Positions 44,872 to 53,871 of a stretch of DNA of 64,000 nt are shown here, piece by piece. The notes below the pieces were generated by a model. The model did not search any database and was not told the origin of the DNA. It was given only the letters and a program-made list of their open reading frames with translations. Made by a program: the position numbers and the translations under genes. The stretch lies in the NCBI RefSeq assembly GCF_017741815.1, contig NZ_JAGHMF010000031.1, forward strand, positions 159,024 to 223,023. Reading direction: 5' to 3'. The number at the start of each line of letters is the position of its first letter. Positions within the stretch are counted from its first letter, which is position 1. Source of the DNA: Rhizobium sp. 16-488-2b. Lineage in GTDB: Bacteria > Pseudomonadota > Alphaproteobacteria > Rhizobiales > Rhizobiaceae.

Positions 44872-45289
44872 CTCGCTCTTTTTTGGTAACTGGTGCCATC
44901 GGGCGTGACGCGGCACGATCTGATAACCGTGCCGCTTGATCGGGTATTGAAAAGTATGCGCCGCGCACAGTATAAAAAGAACAAATGTCCGAATTCGAAG
45001 TCTCGAATTCAGAAATAATGATAGTATTTGTTCCGGGTGCAACCTTAGCAACGGAGATTGGTGTTCGCAATACGGATGAAAACATTAAATATATACATTA
45101 ATAATGTAAATATACTGATTGTAATGCCAGAATCCCAATGCTTGTACTAGAAGTTTCGTTTCAATTGACATCGATTCCCCAACCGACCCTGCGGGTGATC
45201 AACTTGCAGGGTGTGCCGCCGCTAAACAACGACCATGTGCTGGACGGCGCGCATACCCGACCCTGAATGTGGTCATAAACAATGCAGGT
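44872..45289. promoter_or_regulatory. AT-rich region upstream of the cytokinin cassette
   Basis: 45080-45130 is strongly AT-rich (ATATATACATTAATAATG). This is the likely promoter region of the leftward ipt gene. No conserved operator was identified and no gene is seen before the HTH fragment at 45290. Confidence 0.4.
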
Positions 45290-45436
45290 AGGGGCAAGAC
45301 CCTCGGGGAGACCGCATTGCTCGAAGGAAAGAGCGTAGCGGAGATCGAGGACCATTTGCGACGTGCGGTGCTCTCGCTTGGAACAAAGTCCATCAAGGAA
45401 GCGCTTTATAAGGCCAACCTTCCCGAGCCCTATTGA
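45290..45436 (+). pseudogene. LuxR-type helix-turn-helix gene fragment
   Basis: The frame ending TGA 45434-45436 encodes GKTLGETALLEGKSVAEIED, then LRRAVLSLGTKSIKEALYKAN. It matches the C-terminal two thirds of the short HTH protein at 39470-39670 (AEIASIEGKSVADIEN and LVVLKAKSIEEAIQKAD). The N-terminal part is missing or degenerate, and no start with a ribosome-binding site is visible. Probably a decayed paralog on the same strand. Confidence 0.6.
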
Positions 45437-46180
45437 CTATGCATCCCCGTGCGTCAGCGTACTTGCCGTGCCTTCGGCGTTTTCCTTGAGGTCAACACCG
45501 GTCAGTTGCAAGCGCAGCGCTTCTCGAACGATCCAAACGATCTTGTCGGCCGCAACCTCATAGCTGAGCCCGTCGGCGTGAATATTCGAAATGCAGTTGC
45601 GTTCGCTGTCGCGTCGTCCCGACTGCGGTTGGAACGTAATATAGACACCCAGACTGTCGGGCACGCTTAGCCCCGGCCGCTCGCCGATTAGCACGATCGC
45701 CACCTCAGCACCGAACGCCGCCGCAGCCTCATCGCCGAATGCCACCCGCGCCTGTTCGCCCAATATCACCGCGGCGATACTGAATCCCCCAAGACGCTTA
45801 ATACACGCTTTGAAGAGCGGGACCGCATGGCGCTCAACCGCCGATGCCGACAGCCCGTCCGCGATAACGAACGCGATATCGTGGCGTTCCCCCGACACCG
45901 GAAGATCGGCAGCAAGCGGCTGACGACCGAGGTCCGGGCGCGCTAGATAGACGGTCCGGTCCGCCGCACACGACCTGATACGGATCGTCGGAACTGGCGC
46001 AAGTTCCTTGGCGAGAGCAACGAAATCGACTCGGCCATGGACGGCGTCCCGCGCCCTGGCATGAGCAAGCTGAAAATCTAAAATTGCCGCTGTGGGCAAT
46101 GCGTCGCCCGCCCTTCCAAGTCCAATCCGGGCACGTGTAGAATTGCGGAAACGCTCAAACGGGTCTCGGCCCCAACTCAT
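45437..46180 (-). CDS. eutC: Ethanolamine ammonia-lyase small subunit
   Basis: 247 residues. EutC features: ARIGLGRAGDALPTAAIL and LDFQLAHARARDAVHG at the start, FVIADGLSASAVERHA, and PGLSVPDSLGVYITFQPQ. Partner of EutB in the adenosylcobalamin-dependent conversion of ethanolamine to acetaldehyde and ammonia. Its ATG overlaps the eutB stop. The reactivase EutA and the microcompartment genes are not in the window, so this is the simple metabolic type of eut locus. Confidence 0.95.
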   Translation of the reverse strand: MSWGRDPFERFRNSTRARIGLGRAGDALPTAAILDFQLAHARARDAVHGRVDFVALAKELAPVPTIRIRSCAADRTVYLARPDLGRQPLAADLPVSGERHDIAFVIADGLSASAVERHAVPLFKACIKRLGGFSIAAVILGEQARVAFGDEAAAAFGAEVAIVLIGERPGLSVPDSLGVYITFQPQSGRRDSERNCISNIHADGLSYEVAADKIVWIVREALRLQLTGVDLKENAEGTASTLTHGDA

Positions 46181-47574
46181 GCGGACACCCCGTAGCTCAA
46201 GAGATTGTGAGAGAATTGGCCCGAGGCGCTGGCAGGCGCCAGACGGCCCGAATGATCAAGCATGCCCATGCGATGAAGCCAGGCTTCGAATTCCGGTGCC
46301 GGCGGACGGTTGAACTGATGCCTGAGCCCAAGAATATCGTGGTAGGAAAGGCTCTGGTAGTTGAGCATGACGTCATCAGCGCCGGGGACAGCAATCAGGA
46401 AGCTGACACCTGCGACGGTCAGCAGCACCATAAGATTGTCCATGTCGTCCTGGTCTGCCTCTGCATGGTTGGTATAGCAAACATCGACCCCCATCGGTAC
46501 GCCGAGCAGTTTTCCGCAGAAATGATCCTCTAGCCCGGCACGAATGATCTGCTTGGCATCGAACAGGTATTCAGGACCAATGAAACCGACCACGGTGTTG
46601 ACGAGCAGCGGGCTGAATTCCCGCGCCACGGCATAAGCCCGCGCCTCGACCGTCTGCTCGTCCACGCCATGATGGGCGTTCGCCGAAAGAGCGCTGCCCT
46701 GCCCGGTCTCGAGGTACATGACATTGGTTCCGACGGTGCCGCGCTTCATTGACATCGCGGCTTCATTGCCTTCCCTGAGAACGGCAAGATCGACGCCGAA
46801 ACCTTTGTTGGCAGCCTCGGTGCCAGCAATTGACTGGAAGACCAGGTCGAGCGGTGCTCCGGCCTCGATTGCCTTGATGGAGGTAGTAACATGGGTCAAT
46901 ACGCAGGATTGAGTGGGAATCTCGAACCGTTCGCGCAGCCGGTCGAACAGGACCATCAACCTGGTGCAGGCATCAAGATTGTCGGTCGCCGGATTGATGC
47001 CGATCAGCGCATCGCCTATCCCATAGAGAAGCCCGTCCAGTGTCGAGCCGGCCACGCCTTCCGGGTCGTCGGTGGGATGGTTGGGCTGCAGCCGGCTCGA
47101 GAGCCGTCCCGACAAGCCGATGGTGGAGCGGAAAGCAGTGATCACGTTGCATTTGCCGGCAACCGTGATCAGATCGTGATTGCGCATGATCTTGGAGACG
47201 GCGGCGACCATTTCCGGCGTGAGGCCCGACGCGAGCGCCGCCAGCCTTTCAGTCGTCGCGTCGTAGGAAAGAAGCCAATTGCGAAACTCGCCGACCGTCA
47301 TATGCGAAACCGGCGCGAATGCTGCCCGGTCATGGCGATCGATGATCAGCCGGCTGACCTCGTCGGTCTCATACGGGATCAGCAGATCCTGCAAGAAAGT
47401 TTTGAGCGGCATGTCGGCGAGCACACAGCGGGCAGCCACCCGCCGCTCATTGCTTGACGCCCCTATGCCCGCAAGCACATCGCCCGACTTTGGCGGCGAG
47501 GCACAGGCCATGACGGATTTCAAATCCTCGAAGACATGGCGCTCGCGCCCTAAAATGATCGAATACATTGTCAT
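46177..47574 (-). CDS. eutB: Ethanolamine ammonia-lyase large subunit
   Basis: 465 residues from ATG 47574, the start that gives the usual EutB length. Conserved blocks: RSTIGLSGRLSSRLQPNHPTDD (part: GLSGRLSSRLQPNHP), GIGDALIGINPATD, QSIAGTEAANKGFGVDL and QDDMDNLMVLL. The TIM-barrel subunit binds ethanolamine and the corrin. Next to it a formylglutamate amidohydrolase-like gene lies upstream on the same strand (139 bp apart), and a divergent operon has two ethanolamine/choline-kinase-like proteins. Ethanolamine may therefore be a product or side chain of the compound handled here. Confidence 0.95.
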   Translation of the reverse strand: MTMYSIILGRERHVFEDLKSVMACASPPKSGDVLAGIGASSNERRVAARCVLADMPLKTFLQDLLIPYETDEVSRLIIDRHDRAAFAPVSHMTVGEFRNWLLSYDATTERLAALASGLTPEMVAAVSKIMRNHDLITVAGKCNVITAFRSTIGLSGRLSSRLQPNHPTDDPEGVAGSTLDGLLYGIGDALIGINPATDNLDACTRLMVLFDRLRERFEIPTQSCVLTHVTTSIKAIEAGAPLDLVFQSIAGTEAANKGFGVDLAVLREGNEAAMSMKRGTVGTNVMYLETGQGSALSANAHHGVDEQTVEARAYAVAREFSPLLVNTVVGFIGPEYLFDAKQIIRAGLEDHFCGKLLGVPMGVDVCYTNHAEADQDDMDNLMVLLTVAGVSFLIAVPGADDVMLNYQSLSYHDILGLRHQFNRPPAPEFEAWLHRMGMLDHSGRLAPASASGQFSHNLLSYGVSA

Positions 47575-47713
47575 CCGCTCGTGGCCATGCTTCAGGCCAA
47601 AGTTTGGGGTTGGAACGCGGCCACCCTGAGAGTTGGTGGCAGGCTCGCGCGGTCGGTTTCGAAGGCAGCTACGCAAGAACCGTGCCAGGCGTTACGACGG
47701 TGACCTTGCAACA

Positions 47714-48541
47714 TCACGACTGCGGGCCGGCAGGCGTGTCGATTGACGTGGGTGCGGCGGGCAATTTTCCGCGCTGTATTTCTGATACGCCCCTTTGGAT
47801 GAGGGTGGCGAGATACGCCGCAACGGCTGCTTGTCCATCCGCGCGCGCCAAAAGGTCGTTTCGAACCTCTATCATGACGTTCGGTATGCCGTTTGCGATG
47901 CCATGCTCGATAAGTGTGTGCGTGACCCCATCCGCCGGACCGTATGGTTGGTTCCTCATGACGACATAGTTTTGATCGGTTCCTTCGGCTTCCGCGAGGA
48001 TCGCATCCGCGAGCCTGGAGTCGCTGTCATGCAATACTCCGATCTCGACTTCGCGCCGCCTGCCGAAATAGATCGGGGTAAAACTATGGATGGTCACAAG
48101 GATGGTCGCGCGCCCCTCAGTTTTGCGTGCGCTCAGAATTTCAGAGAGGCCGTCGCGAAAGGGCAGATAGATTTCCCTGATCCGCGCCTGACGATCTGCT
48201 TCCGAGATGTTCTGATTTCCCGGAACGTCATAGATCTCGCTCTTTCCGACGATTGCAGACGCGGCCTCCGGCGGGCGATTGCAGTCGTAAACGAGTCGCG
48301 AATAGCGCTGGTAGCAGAGAACCGCATCGAGAGATGTCGAAAGATATCCCGCGACTTTCAGTGCACCGGGATCCCAGGCGATGTGACTTGAAAGTGCCGA
48401 CGTATCAAGACCGAGGTCGCCGAGTGCTCGCGGGATCAAACGCGAAGCATGCTCACAAACGACCACAATGTCGCCGAGCGCGGCCTTGTTTTCGATCGCG
48501 ATTGCAGAGTCACCAGCGCCGAGCAACGAGAATTTACCCAT
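47714..48541 (-). CDS. N-formylglutamate amidohydrolase family protein
   Basis: 275 residues, ATG 48541 with GGAG six bases upstream. The family start DIVVVCEHASRLIPRALGDLG and VTIHSFTPIYFGR, with PNVMIEVRNDLL near the end, are clear. True N-formylglutamate deformylases belong to histidine degradation, but no hut genes are near. Many family members act on other amides. Being first in a leftward set with eutBC and divergent from an amidase operon, it may cleave an amide bond in the same compound. Confidence 0.8.
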   Translation of the reverse strand: MGKFSLLGAGDSAIAIENKAALGDIVVVCEHASRLIPRALGDLGLDTSALSSHIAWDPGALKVAGYLSTSLDAVLCYQRYSRLVYDCNRPPEAASAIVGKSEIYDVPGNQNISEADRQARIREIYLPFRDGLSEILSARKTEGRATILVTIHSFTPIYFGRRREVEIGVLHDSDSRLADAILAEAEGTDQNYVVMRNQPYGPADGVTHTLIEHGIANGIPNVMIEVRNDLLARADGQAAVAAYLATLIQRGVSEIQRGKLPAAPTSIDTPAGPQS

Positions 48542-48901
48542 TTTAGTCTCCGTTGATATCCACACCATATCAACGAAAACAATAAAAGCAACATGATCTC
48601 CACATAGCTTGATATCGCCTTCTTTACGGGGCGATGGTTCATCTCCGCCACGCCTCTCCTTCGCTCACCGTTTTCGGAAGGCTGCCGAAACCCTAGGCAA
48701 AATGCCTGCAAACTATGCCTCTTTGTGAGGCAATCCTGCGCGGTGCGTGTCCAATTCGATTTCTTATGCCGATGCTCCTGCTGCGTGCTGGGATGACCCA
48801 CGTGACGATTTTTCCGGCCGCAAAAATTCGAAAGCACTCATCGATCGTGTTGACAAATGCAACAAGTCCACATAAATCCACATTCCAAGGAGATCGCAAT
48901 C
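48542..48901. promoter_or_regulatory. Divergent control region of the eutBC and amidase operons
   Basis: Three neighbouring short inverted repeats lie at 48672-48732: TTTCGG/CCGAAA (48672-48677, 48685-48690), AGGCA/TGCCT (48695-48699, 48703-48707) and TGCCTC/GAGGCA (48716-48721, 48727-48732). They are plausible operator sites for the DeoR proteins encoded at 55673 and 60421. No gene is present; short open frames lack support. Confidence 0.4.
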
Positions 48902-50371
48902 GTGGATTTTTCAGTTCTTTCGCTCAGCTCAGCAATTGCTTCCGGCAAGCTCACGTCCGAAGCGCTCGTTAAGGAATGCCTGGCGCGCATCGCGCGGCTG
49001 AACCCCATCGTCAATGCTTTCAGTCAGGTGTTTGAAGAACAGGCTCTTGACGAGGCGCGAGCCTGCGATCGTGAAGCGGCCGAAGGTCGGTTCCGGGGTC
49101 CTCTCCACGGTATCCCGATGGGCGTCAAAGATCTCTTCTTCGTCGAAGGGCAGCTCTGCCAGCGCGGATCTCGTGCCTACAAGGATTTCGCTCCCAAGGC
49201 GACGGCGCCGATCGTCCAGCGGATGATTGACGCCGGATCTATTATCATCGGGAAGACGACGACCACCGAAATGGGGTGGTCCGGTTCCGGCTTTTCCGAA
49301 TTCTATGGTCCGACACGCAATCCCTGGGACCCTAAGCTCACCAGTGGTGGTTCGAGCTCCGGTTCGGGTGCTGCGCTCGCGGCTCGGATGGTTCCCTTCA
49401 CATTGGGGTCCGACGGTGGTGGTTCCGTGCGCATCCCGGCGGCATTCTGCGGTGTGTTCGCCATGAAGGGCTCGCTAGGGCGCGTTCCGGCCTGGCCTTG
49501 GAGCGCGACGGAGATGTTGTCCCACGCCGGCCCGATGAGCGTCTCGGCAAAGGATAGCGCTTTCTTGTTCAATATCGCCAAGGGGCCTGATCCGCGAGAC
49601 CATCAGGCACTGCCGGACGACGAAGCCGACTACACCGAAACGCGATCGACAAAGTCGCTGCGGATTGGTTTTGCTCCAAGCCTCTTTGGGTTCAAAGTTG
49701 CGCCGGAAATCGATCGGGTCGTGCGCGAAGCAGTCGATGCGCTCACGCAGGCACTCTCGATCGATGTTCGTTCGGTTTCCCCGGACTGGGAAGATCCGAT
49801 CCGTATCTTTGAAACTCTCTGGGTTGCCGGCCGGGGCGTCGCCTATGGCTCCCAGTCCGACCTGTCCGATTTCGGCAGCGGTTTCCGCGCCCTTGTCGAA
49901 GCTTCTGCGGGCTACAATCTCAATGATTATCTTTCGGCCGCGAAAGCGCGCGCGGAATTTGCTGGTCGCGTACACGCACTCTTCGAAGACATCGACCTGC
50001 TCCTCTTGCCAACCATCCCGGTCGAGCCGTTTTCGGCGGATCGGGAGGCGCCCGAGGGGTTCCAGTCGCCCTCGGAGGTCCTCGCGTGGACAGGCTGGAC
50101 GCCCTTTACATATCCCTTCAATCTTTCCGGCAACCCGGCAGCCTCATTGCCCTGCGGCCTGACCGTCAACGGGTTGCCCGTTGGCCTGCAGGTCGTCGGC
50201 CGCCGTCATGCCGACGCACTTGTCATGGCATTTTGCCAGCAGGCCGAAGACCATATTTTCAAAAACAACAATCCTCCGCTTGTCGTTGCTGGCGACAAGA
50301 TGGGGTGGGGAACGCCCAGCAAATCAACTGTGGAGATGTCGTCATGGAGTTCAATAGAAGATCGCTCTTAA
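48902..50371 (+). CDS. Amidase (amidase signature family)
   Basis: 489 residues. GTG 48902 is preceded by AAGGAG at a normal distance and an ATG further upstream is not. Ser-cisSer-Lys triad: K76 in GIPMGVKDLFF, cis-Ser in TSGGSSSGSGAALAA (about 151) and nucleophile S175 in SDGGGSVRIPA. Related enzymes are Asp/Glu-tRNA amidase subunit A, 6-aminohexanoate hydrolase and fatty-acid amide hydrolases, which release ethanolamine or other amines. First gene of a ten-gene operon; it overlaps the following binding-protein gene by 28 bp. Substrate inferred to be the imported amide. Confidence 0.88.
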   Translation: MDFSVLSLSSAIASGKLTSEALVKECLARIARLNPIVNAFSQVFEEQALDEARACDREAAEGRFRGPLHGIPMGVKDLFFVEGQLCQRGSRAYKDFAPKATAPIVQRMIDAGSIIIGKTTTTEMGWSGSGFSEFYGPTRNPWDPKLTSGGSSSGSGAALAARMVPFTLGSDGGGSVRIPAAFCGVFAMKGSLGRVPAWPWSATEMLSHAGPMSVSAKDSAFLFNIAKGPDPRDHQALPDDEADYTETRSTKSLRIGFAPSLFGFKVAPEIDRVVREAVDALTQALSIDVRSVSPDWEDPIRIFETLWVAGRGVAYGSQSDLSDFGSGFRALVEASAGYNLNDYLSAAKARAEFAGRVHALFEDIDLLLLPTIPVEPFSADREAPEGFQSPSEVLAWTGWTPFTYPFNLSGNPAASLPCGLTVNGLPVGLQVVGRRHADALVMAFCQQAEDHIFKNNNPPLVVAGDKMGWGTPSKSTVEMSSWSSIEDRS

Positions 50372-51909
50372 AGAGTTCGGCGCTTGCGGGCATCGCGCTC
50401 GGCATGCCTGTTCTCAATACCAAGTTCCTGGTCAATCCGGCCAATGCCGCGGAAAACAAGGTTCTTAAATTTCTTTCGGCCGAAACTCTGACCGGCAACT
50501 GGGACCCCTCGTCTCACACGACGCTGGCGCAGATCAACCTTGAAAGCTTTGTGTTCGGCTATCTGACCCGCGCACCGATGACGCCGGAAAAACCTGACGA
50601 ACTCGTCATGGAACTGGCGACCGAGATGAAGCTGGTCGACGAGCACACGCTCGAATTCAAGCTGCGCGAAGGCGTCACCTTCCACGACGGCAAGCCGTTC
50701 AGCGCCAAAGACGTCAAGGCAACGTTCGAATATGCCAGTCGCCCGGACCGGCCGGCTGCTTGGTATCCCGGTCCATGTGAAGTCGAAGTCGTCAGCGATT
50801 ACGTCGCGCGGGTCAAAACCGACAAGGCCGGCTACCCCGCAAGCCTTTTCTGGTTCCTTTCTTCGTTTCTGCCGATCATGTCGGCAAAGGACGTTGCCGA
50901 CCCCAAGACGCTATCTGCCAGACCGAACGGCACCGGTGGATTCAAGTTCGTCAAACAGGACGGCAACACGACCGTCCTCGAGGCCTTCGACAATTTCTAC
51001 CTCGGCAAGCCGACGATTCCCGGCATCAATTTCAGCTTTGTCGGCGACGCGACGACCCGGACACTGGCACTGTTGAACGGCGAGGCCGACCTTATCGAAC
51101 GCCTTGAAGCGGAACAGGTCGAAACGATCGAAAAGACCGGAGGCTTCCAGCTTCACAAGGCGATCTCGGTCGAAAACAAGTATCTCTGGTTCCGTTGCTC
51201 GAAGCCGCCCTTCAACGACTGGAGACTGCGTCGCGCCGTCTGCCACGCGATCGACCGATCGGTGATCGACGATATTCTCGGCGTTTCTGGCCATGCCTCG
51301 AACTGCTATGTGTCTCCGGTCAAGTTCGGCTATGTCGATATCCCGAACTATCCAAAGTACGACCCGGACCAGTGCCAGAAGCTTTTGGCGGAAGCCGGTT
51401 TCCCGAAGGGCGAAGGACTGCCCGAACTCGAATATATCACATCGGTGGGCTTCTACCCGAAGACGAAGGAATATGCCGAGGCCATCACGGCCATGCTTCA
51501 GGAACAAGGCTTCCCGGTAAAACTCAACGTCATGGAAGTCGCGGCCTGGGGCGACGCGCTCTACGATCGTCCCGGCGGCGGGCCTGGTCATATGATCGAC
51601 TGCGGCTGGTCGACCGGTTCGCCGGAGCCGGACCTCGTGCTGCGCACGCATTTCCACTCGACGACGCACCGCATCTGCGGCATCCAGGATCCGGAAATCG
51701 ATGCTGCCCTCGATAAGGAGCGCAACGCCTCGAAGCCCGAGGAGCGCAAGACGGTCATTCAGACCGAGCTGATGTCGTTGCTGGCGACCAAGACGCCTTC
51801 GTTCTCTCTCTTCACGTCAGTCTTCATCCACGGCATGCGTGATGGCTTAAGTGGTCTGTACATCTATCCGAATGGTATGATGGACGCCAATAAGGCGACA
51901 TTGGCCTGA
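50344..51909 (+). CDS. Periplasmic substrate-binding protein, SBP family 5, system 3
   Basis: 521 residues from ATG 50344. The N-terminus is a twin-arginine signal (NRRSLLKSSALAGIALG), unlike systems 1 and 2, so it is probably exported folded. Cleavage near NPANA. Family-5 blocks: ELKLREGVTFHDGKPFSAKDV (part: LREGVTFHDGKPFSAKDV), AVCHAIDRSVIDD. It delivers the ligand to the transporter encoded at 51972-55683. It begins inside the amidase gene. Confidence 0.9.
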   Translation: MEFNRRSLLKSSALAGIALGMPVLNTKFLVNPANAAENKVLKFLSAETLTGNWDPSSHTTLAQINLESFVFGYLTRAPMTPEKPDELVMELATEMKLVDEHTLEFKLREGVTFHDGKPFSAKDVKATFEYASRPDRPAAWYPGPCEVEVVSDYVARVKTDKAGYPASLFWFLSSFLPIMSAKDVADPKTLSARPNGTGGFKFVKQDGNTTVLEAFDNFYLGKPTIPGINFSFVGDATTRTLALLNGEADLIERLEAEQVETIEKTGGFQLHKAISVENKYLWFRCSKPPFNDWRLRRAVCHAIDRSVIDDILGVSGHASNCYVSPVKFGYVDIPNYPKYDPDQCQKLLAEAGFPKGEGLPELEYITSVGFYPKTKEYAEAITAMLQEQGFPVKLNVMEVAAWGDALYDRPGGGPGHMIDCGWSTGSPEPDLVLRTHFHSTTHRICGIQDPEIDAALDKERNASKPEERKTVIQTELMSLLATKTPSFSLFTSVFIHGMRDGLSGLYIYPNGMMDANKATLA

Positions 51910-51918
51910 TCCAGCGCT

Positions 51919-51943
51919 GCGGCCGCTGCCTCGCTGCGGCCGC
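51919..51943 (+). terminator. GC-rich hairpin after binding-protein gene
   Basis: GCGGCCGC at 51919-51926 and again at 51936-51943, each self-complementary, pair around TGCCTCGCT. As after the PotF-like gene, it probably stabilises the message for the binding protein. Confidence 0.5.
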
Positions 51944-51971
51944 CTTGGCCCCGAGAGACTAGGGTAAGTTC

Positions 51972-52952
51972 ATGTTTCTTCTATCATTCCTGTTGAGACG
52001 GCTTCTGCAGGGAAGCCTGATCATCCTTCTCGTCATATTCATCATCTTCACGTTGTTGCGTGTGGTGCCGGGTGACCCCGCGCGCCTTATCGTGGGCGGC
52101 ATGGCCCCCGATGCGGTGGTGGCGATGAAGGCAAAGGAACTTGGTCTTGATCGGGCCATACCGCTGCAATTTGTATCCTATCTTGGCCATTTGGCGACCG
52201 GTGATCTAGGCACGTCGTTCGTCAGGCCGAAGAGCGGTGCAAGCCTGGCCGGTTCGGCCTATAACGACCCGACACGGGAAGAGCGGGCGAAAGTTCTCGA
52301 CCTTATTCTCGATACATTGCCAATGACCCTGCAGCTCGCTGCCGTCGCATTGGTCATCGCCTTGCTTGTTGCTGTTCCACTCGGCCTCGCCGGCGGGCTG
52401 TATGAGGGCCGCTGGCCTGACAAGCTCGCCCTCGCATTGGGGTCGATCTTCGTCTCGACGCCGAATTTCTGGCTTGGCATTGTTCTGACGCTTTTTCTGT
52501 CGGTGAAGCTCAGGGTACTGCCTGCGATCGGCTATAAGGGCTTCGAGTACACCATTCTTCCGGCAATCGTGCTGGCGGTGGAGATTGCGCCGTTCATCCT
52601 ACGTACGCTGACCGTTTCTGTTGCGCAGGTGTTGCGCGAGGACTTCATTCAGCTTGCCCCGGTGAGAGGACTCAGCCGTGGACGCACCATCTTCTCGCAT
52701 GTGCTTGGCAACTCGGCTGTCCCGCTGATCAACCTGCTCGGCGTACAGCTCGGCATGCTTCTGGGCGGCGTTTTGGTGGTCGAGTTCATCTTTGACTATC
52801 CAGGCTTGGGGCTCTTGACGATCAATGCCGTTCAACAGCGCGACTTTCCGCTCATACAGGGCGTCGCGATTTTCATTTCCGTGATGTTCGTGGTGATCAA
52901 CATCCTGGTCGATCTTATCGCGATGACTATCGATCCGAGACTGGAATATTAA
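51972..52952 (+). CDS. Dpp/Opp-type ABC transporter permease (DppB-like), system 3
   Basis: 326 residues. N-terminal RRLLQGSLIILLVIFIIFTLLR (start of the first span), RVVPGDPARLIVGG, EAA loop DFIQLAPVRGLSRGRTIFSH and the ending ILVDLIAMTIDPRLEY. Start ATG 51972 after AGGGTAAGTTC. An extra loop with SFVRPKSGASLAG between the first two spans is longer than in systems 1 and 2. Confidence 0.9.
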   Translation: MFLLSFLLRRLLQGSLIILLVIFIIFTLLRVVPGDPARLIVGGMAPDAVVAMKAKELGLDRAIPLQFVSYLGHLATGDLGTSFVRPKSGASLAGSAYNDPTREERAKVLDLILDTLPMTLQLAAVALVIALLVAVPLGLAGGLYEGRWPDKLALALGSIFVSTPNFWLGIVLTLFLSVKLRVLPAIGYKGFEYTILPAIVLAVEIAPFILRTLTVSVAQVLREDFIQLAPVRGLSRGRTIFSHVLGNSAVPLINLLGVQLGMLLGGVLVVEFIFDYPGLGLLTINAVQQRDFPLIQGVAIFISVMFVVINILVDLIAMTIDPRLEY

Positions 52953-52953
52953 G

Positions 52954-53871
52954 ATGACCGATATCGTAGAACAGAGCGCCGGCGAGCGCACCATCGTCAA
53001 GCGGGGCACCACACCGACCCGGCGCATGTTGCAGATTGCCGTGGCGCGCCTCGACTTTCGCATTGGCCTCATTGGCTTCGGATTGCTGCTTGGACTTGCG
53101 ATTCTCCTGCCATTTATCAGTTCGGTTGATCCGCTCAAGATGGCGTACAACCACAAGTTTGTCCCACCATTCCCTTCCGAAGGCTGGCAATGGCCGTACG
53201 TGCTCGGTACCGATCAGCTCGGCCGCGACGTCCTCATGCGCTGTCTCGTCGGACTGTGTTATTCGCTGTTCATCGGTGCGACGACCGTGATCCTCATGTT
53301 CATCGTAGGCTGCAGTCTCGGTCTTCTTGCTGGTTTTCGTGGCGGTTGGCTTGATACGGTCATCATGCGGCTGACCGATGCTCAGCTCTCAATTCCCATG
53401 ATCATTCTTGCCATCACCATCCTCGGTGTGTCCCGCCCAACAGTGCCTGCCATCATCCTCGTGCTTGGTCTTTCAGGATGGCCGCTCTATGCGCGTGTCG
53501 CCCGTTCAGTTGCTCTCGGGGAACGCAGCCGTGGTTACGTTCTCGGCGAGCGTGTGCTCGGCGCGTCCGATCTTCGAATCATGCTCCTCTTCGTGGCTCC
53601 CGTTGTGCTTCCGCCGATCGCGTTCGTTGCGGTTCTCGACATCGCCCGCATGATGATCTTCGAGTCGATCCTGGGCTTTCTCGGTCTCGGGGTTCAGCCG
53701 CCGACACCGACATTCGGGAACGTGATTGCGGATTCACGAAAGTATTTGCTGAACGCATGGTGGATCGCGACGATGCCCGGCCTATTCATGCTGATATCGC
53801 TGACTTGTCTGAATCTGATGGGTTCAGCATTGGAACGCGCGCGCAATGCGGTTCTGAGAGGGGATGCGTAA
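52954..53871 (+). CDS. Dpp/Opp-type ABC transporter permease (DppC-like), system 3
   Basis: 305 residues. A long cytoplasmic N-terminus precedes the first span (about 33-53), followed by VLGTDQLGRDVLMRCLVGL, EAA loop GYVLGERVLGASDLRIMLLF and an ending MGSALERARNAVLRGDA. The EAA loop and the C-terminal DPR motif are less conserved than in systems 1 and 2. It starts one base after the dppB stop and touches the ATPase start. Confidence 0.88.
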   Translation: MTDIVEQSAGERTIVKRGTTPTRRMLQIAVARLDFRIGLIGFGLLLGLAILLPFISSVDPLKMAYNHKFVPPFPSEGWQWPYVLGTDQLGRDVLMRCLVGLCYSLFIGATTVILMFIVGCSLGLLAGFRGGWLDTVIMRLTDAQLSIPMIILAITILGVSRPTVPAIILVLGLSGWPLYARVARSVALGERSRGYVLGERVLGASDLRIMLLFVAPVVLPPIAFVAVLDIARMMIFESILGFLGLGVQPPTPTFGNVIADSRKYLLNAWWIATMPGLFMLISLTCLNLMGSALERARNAVLRGDA

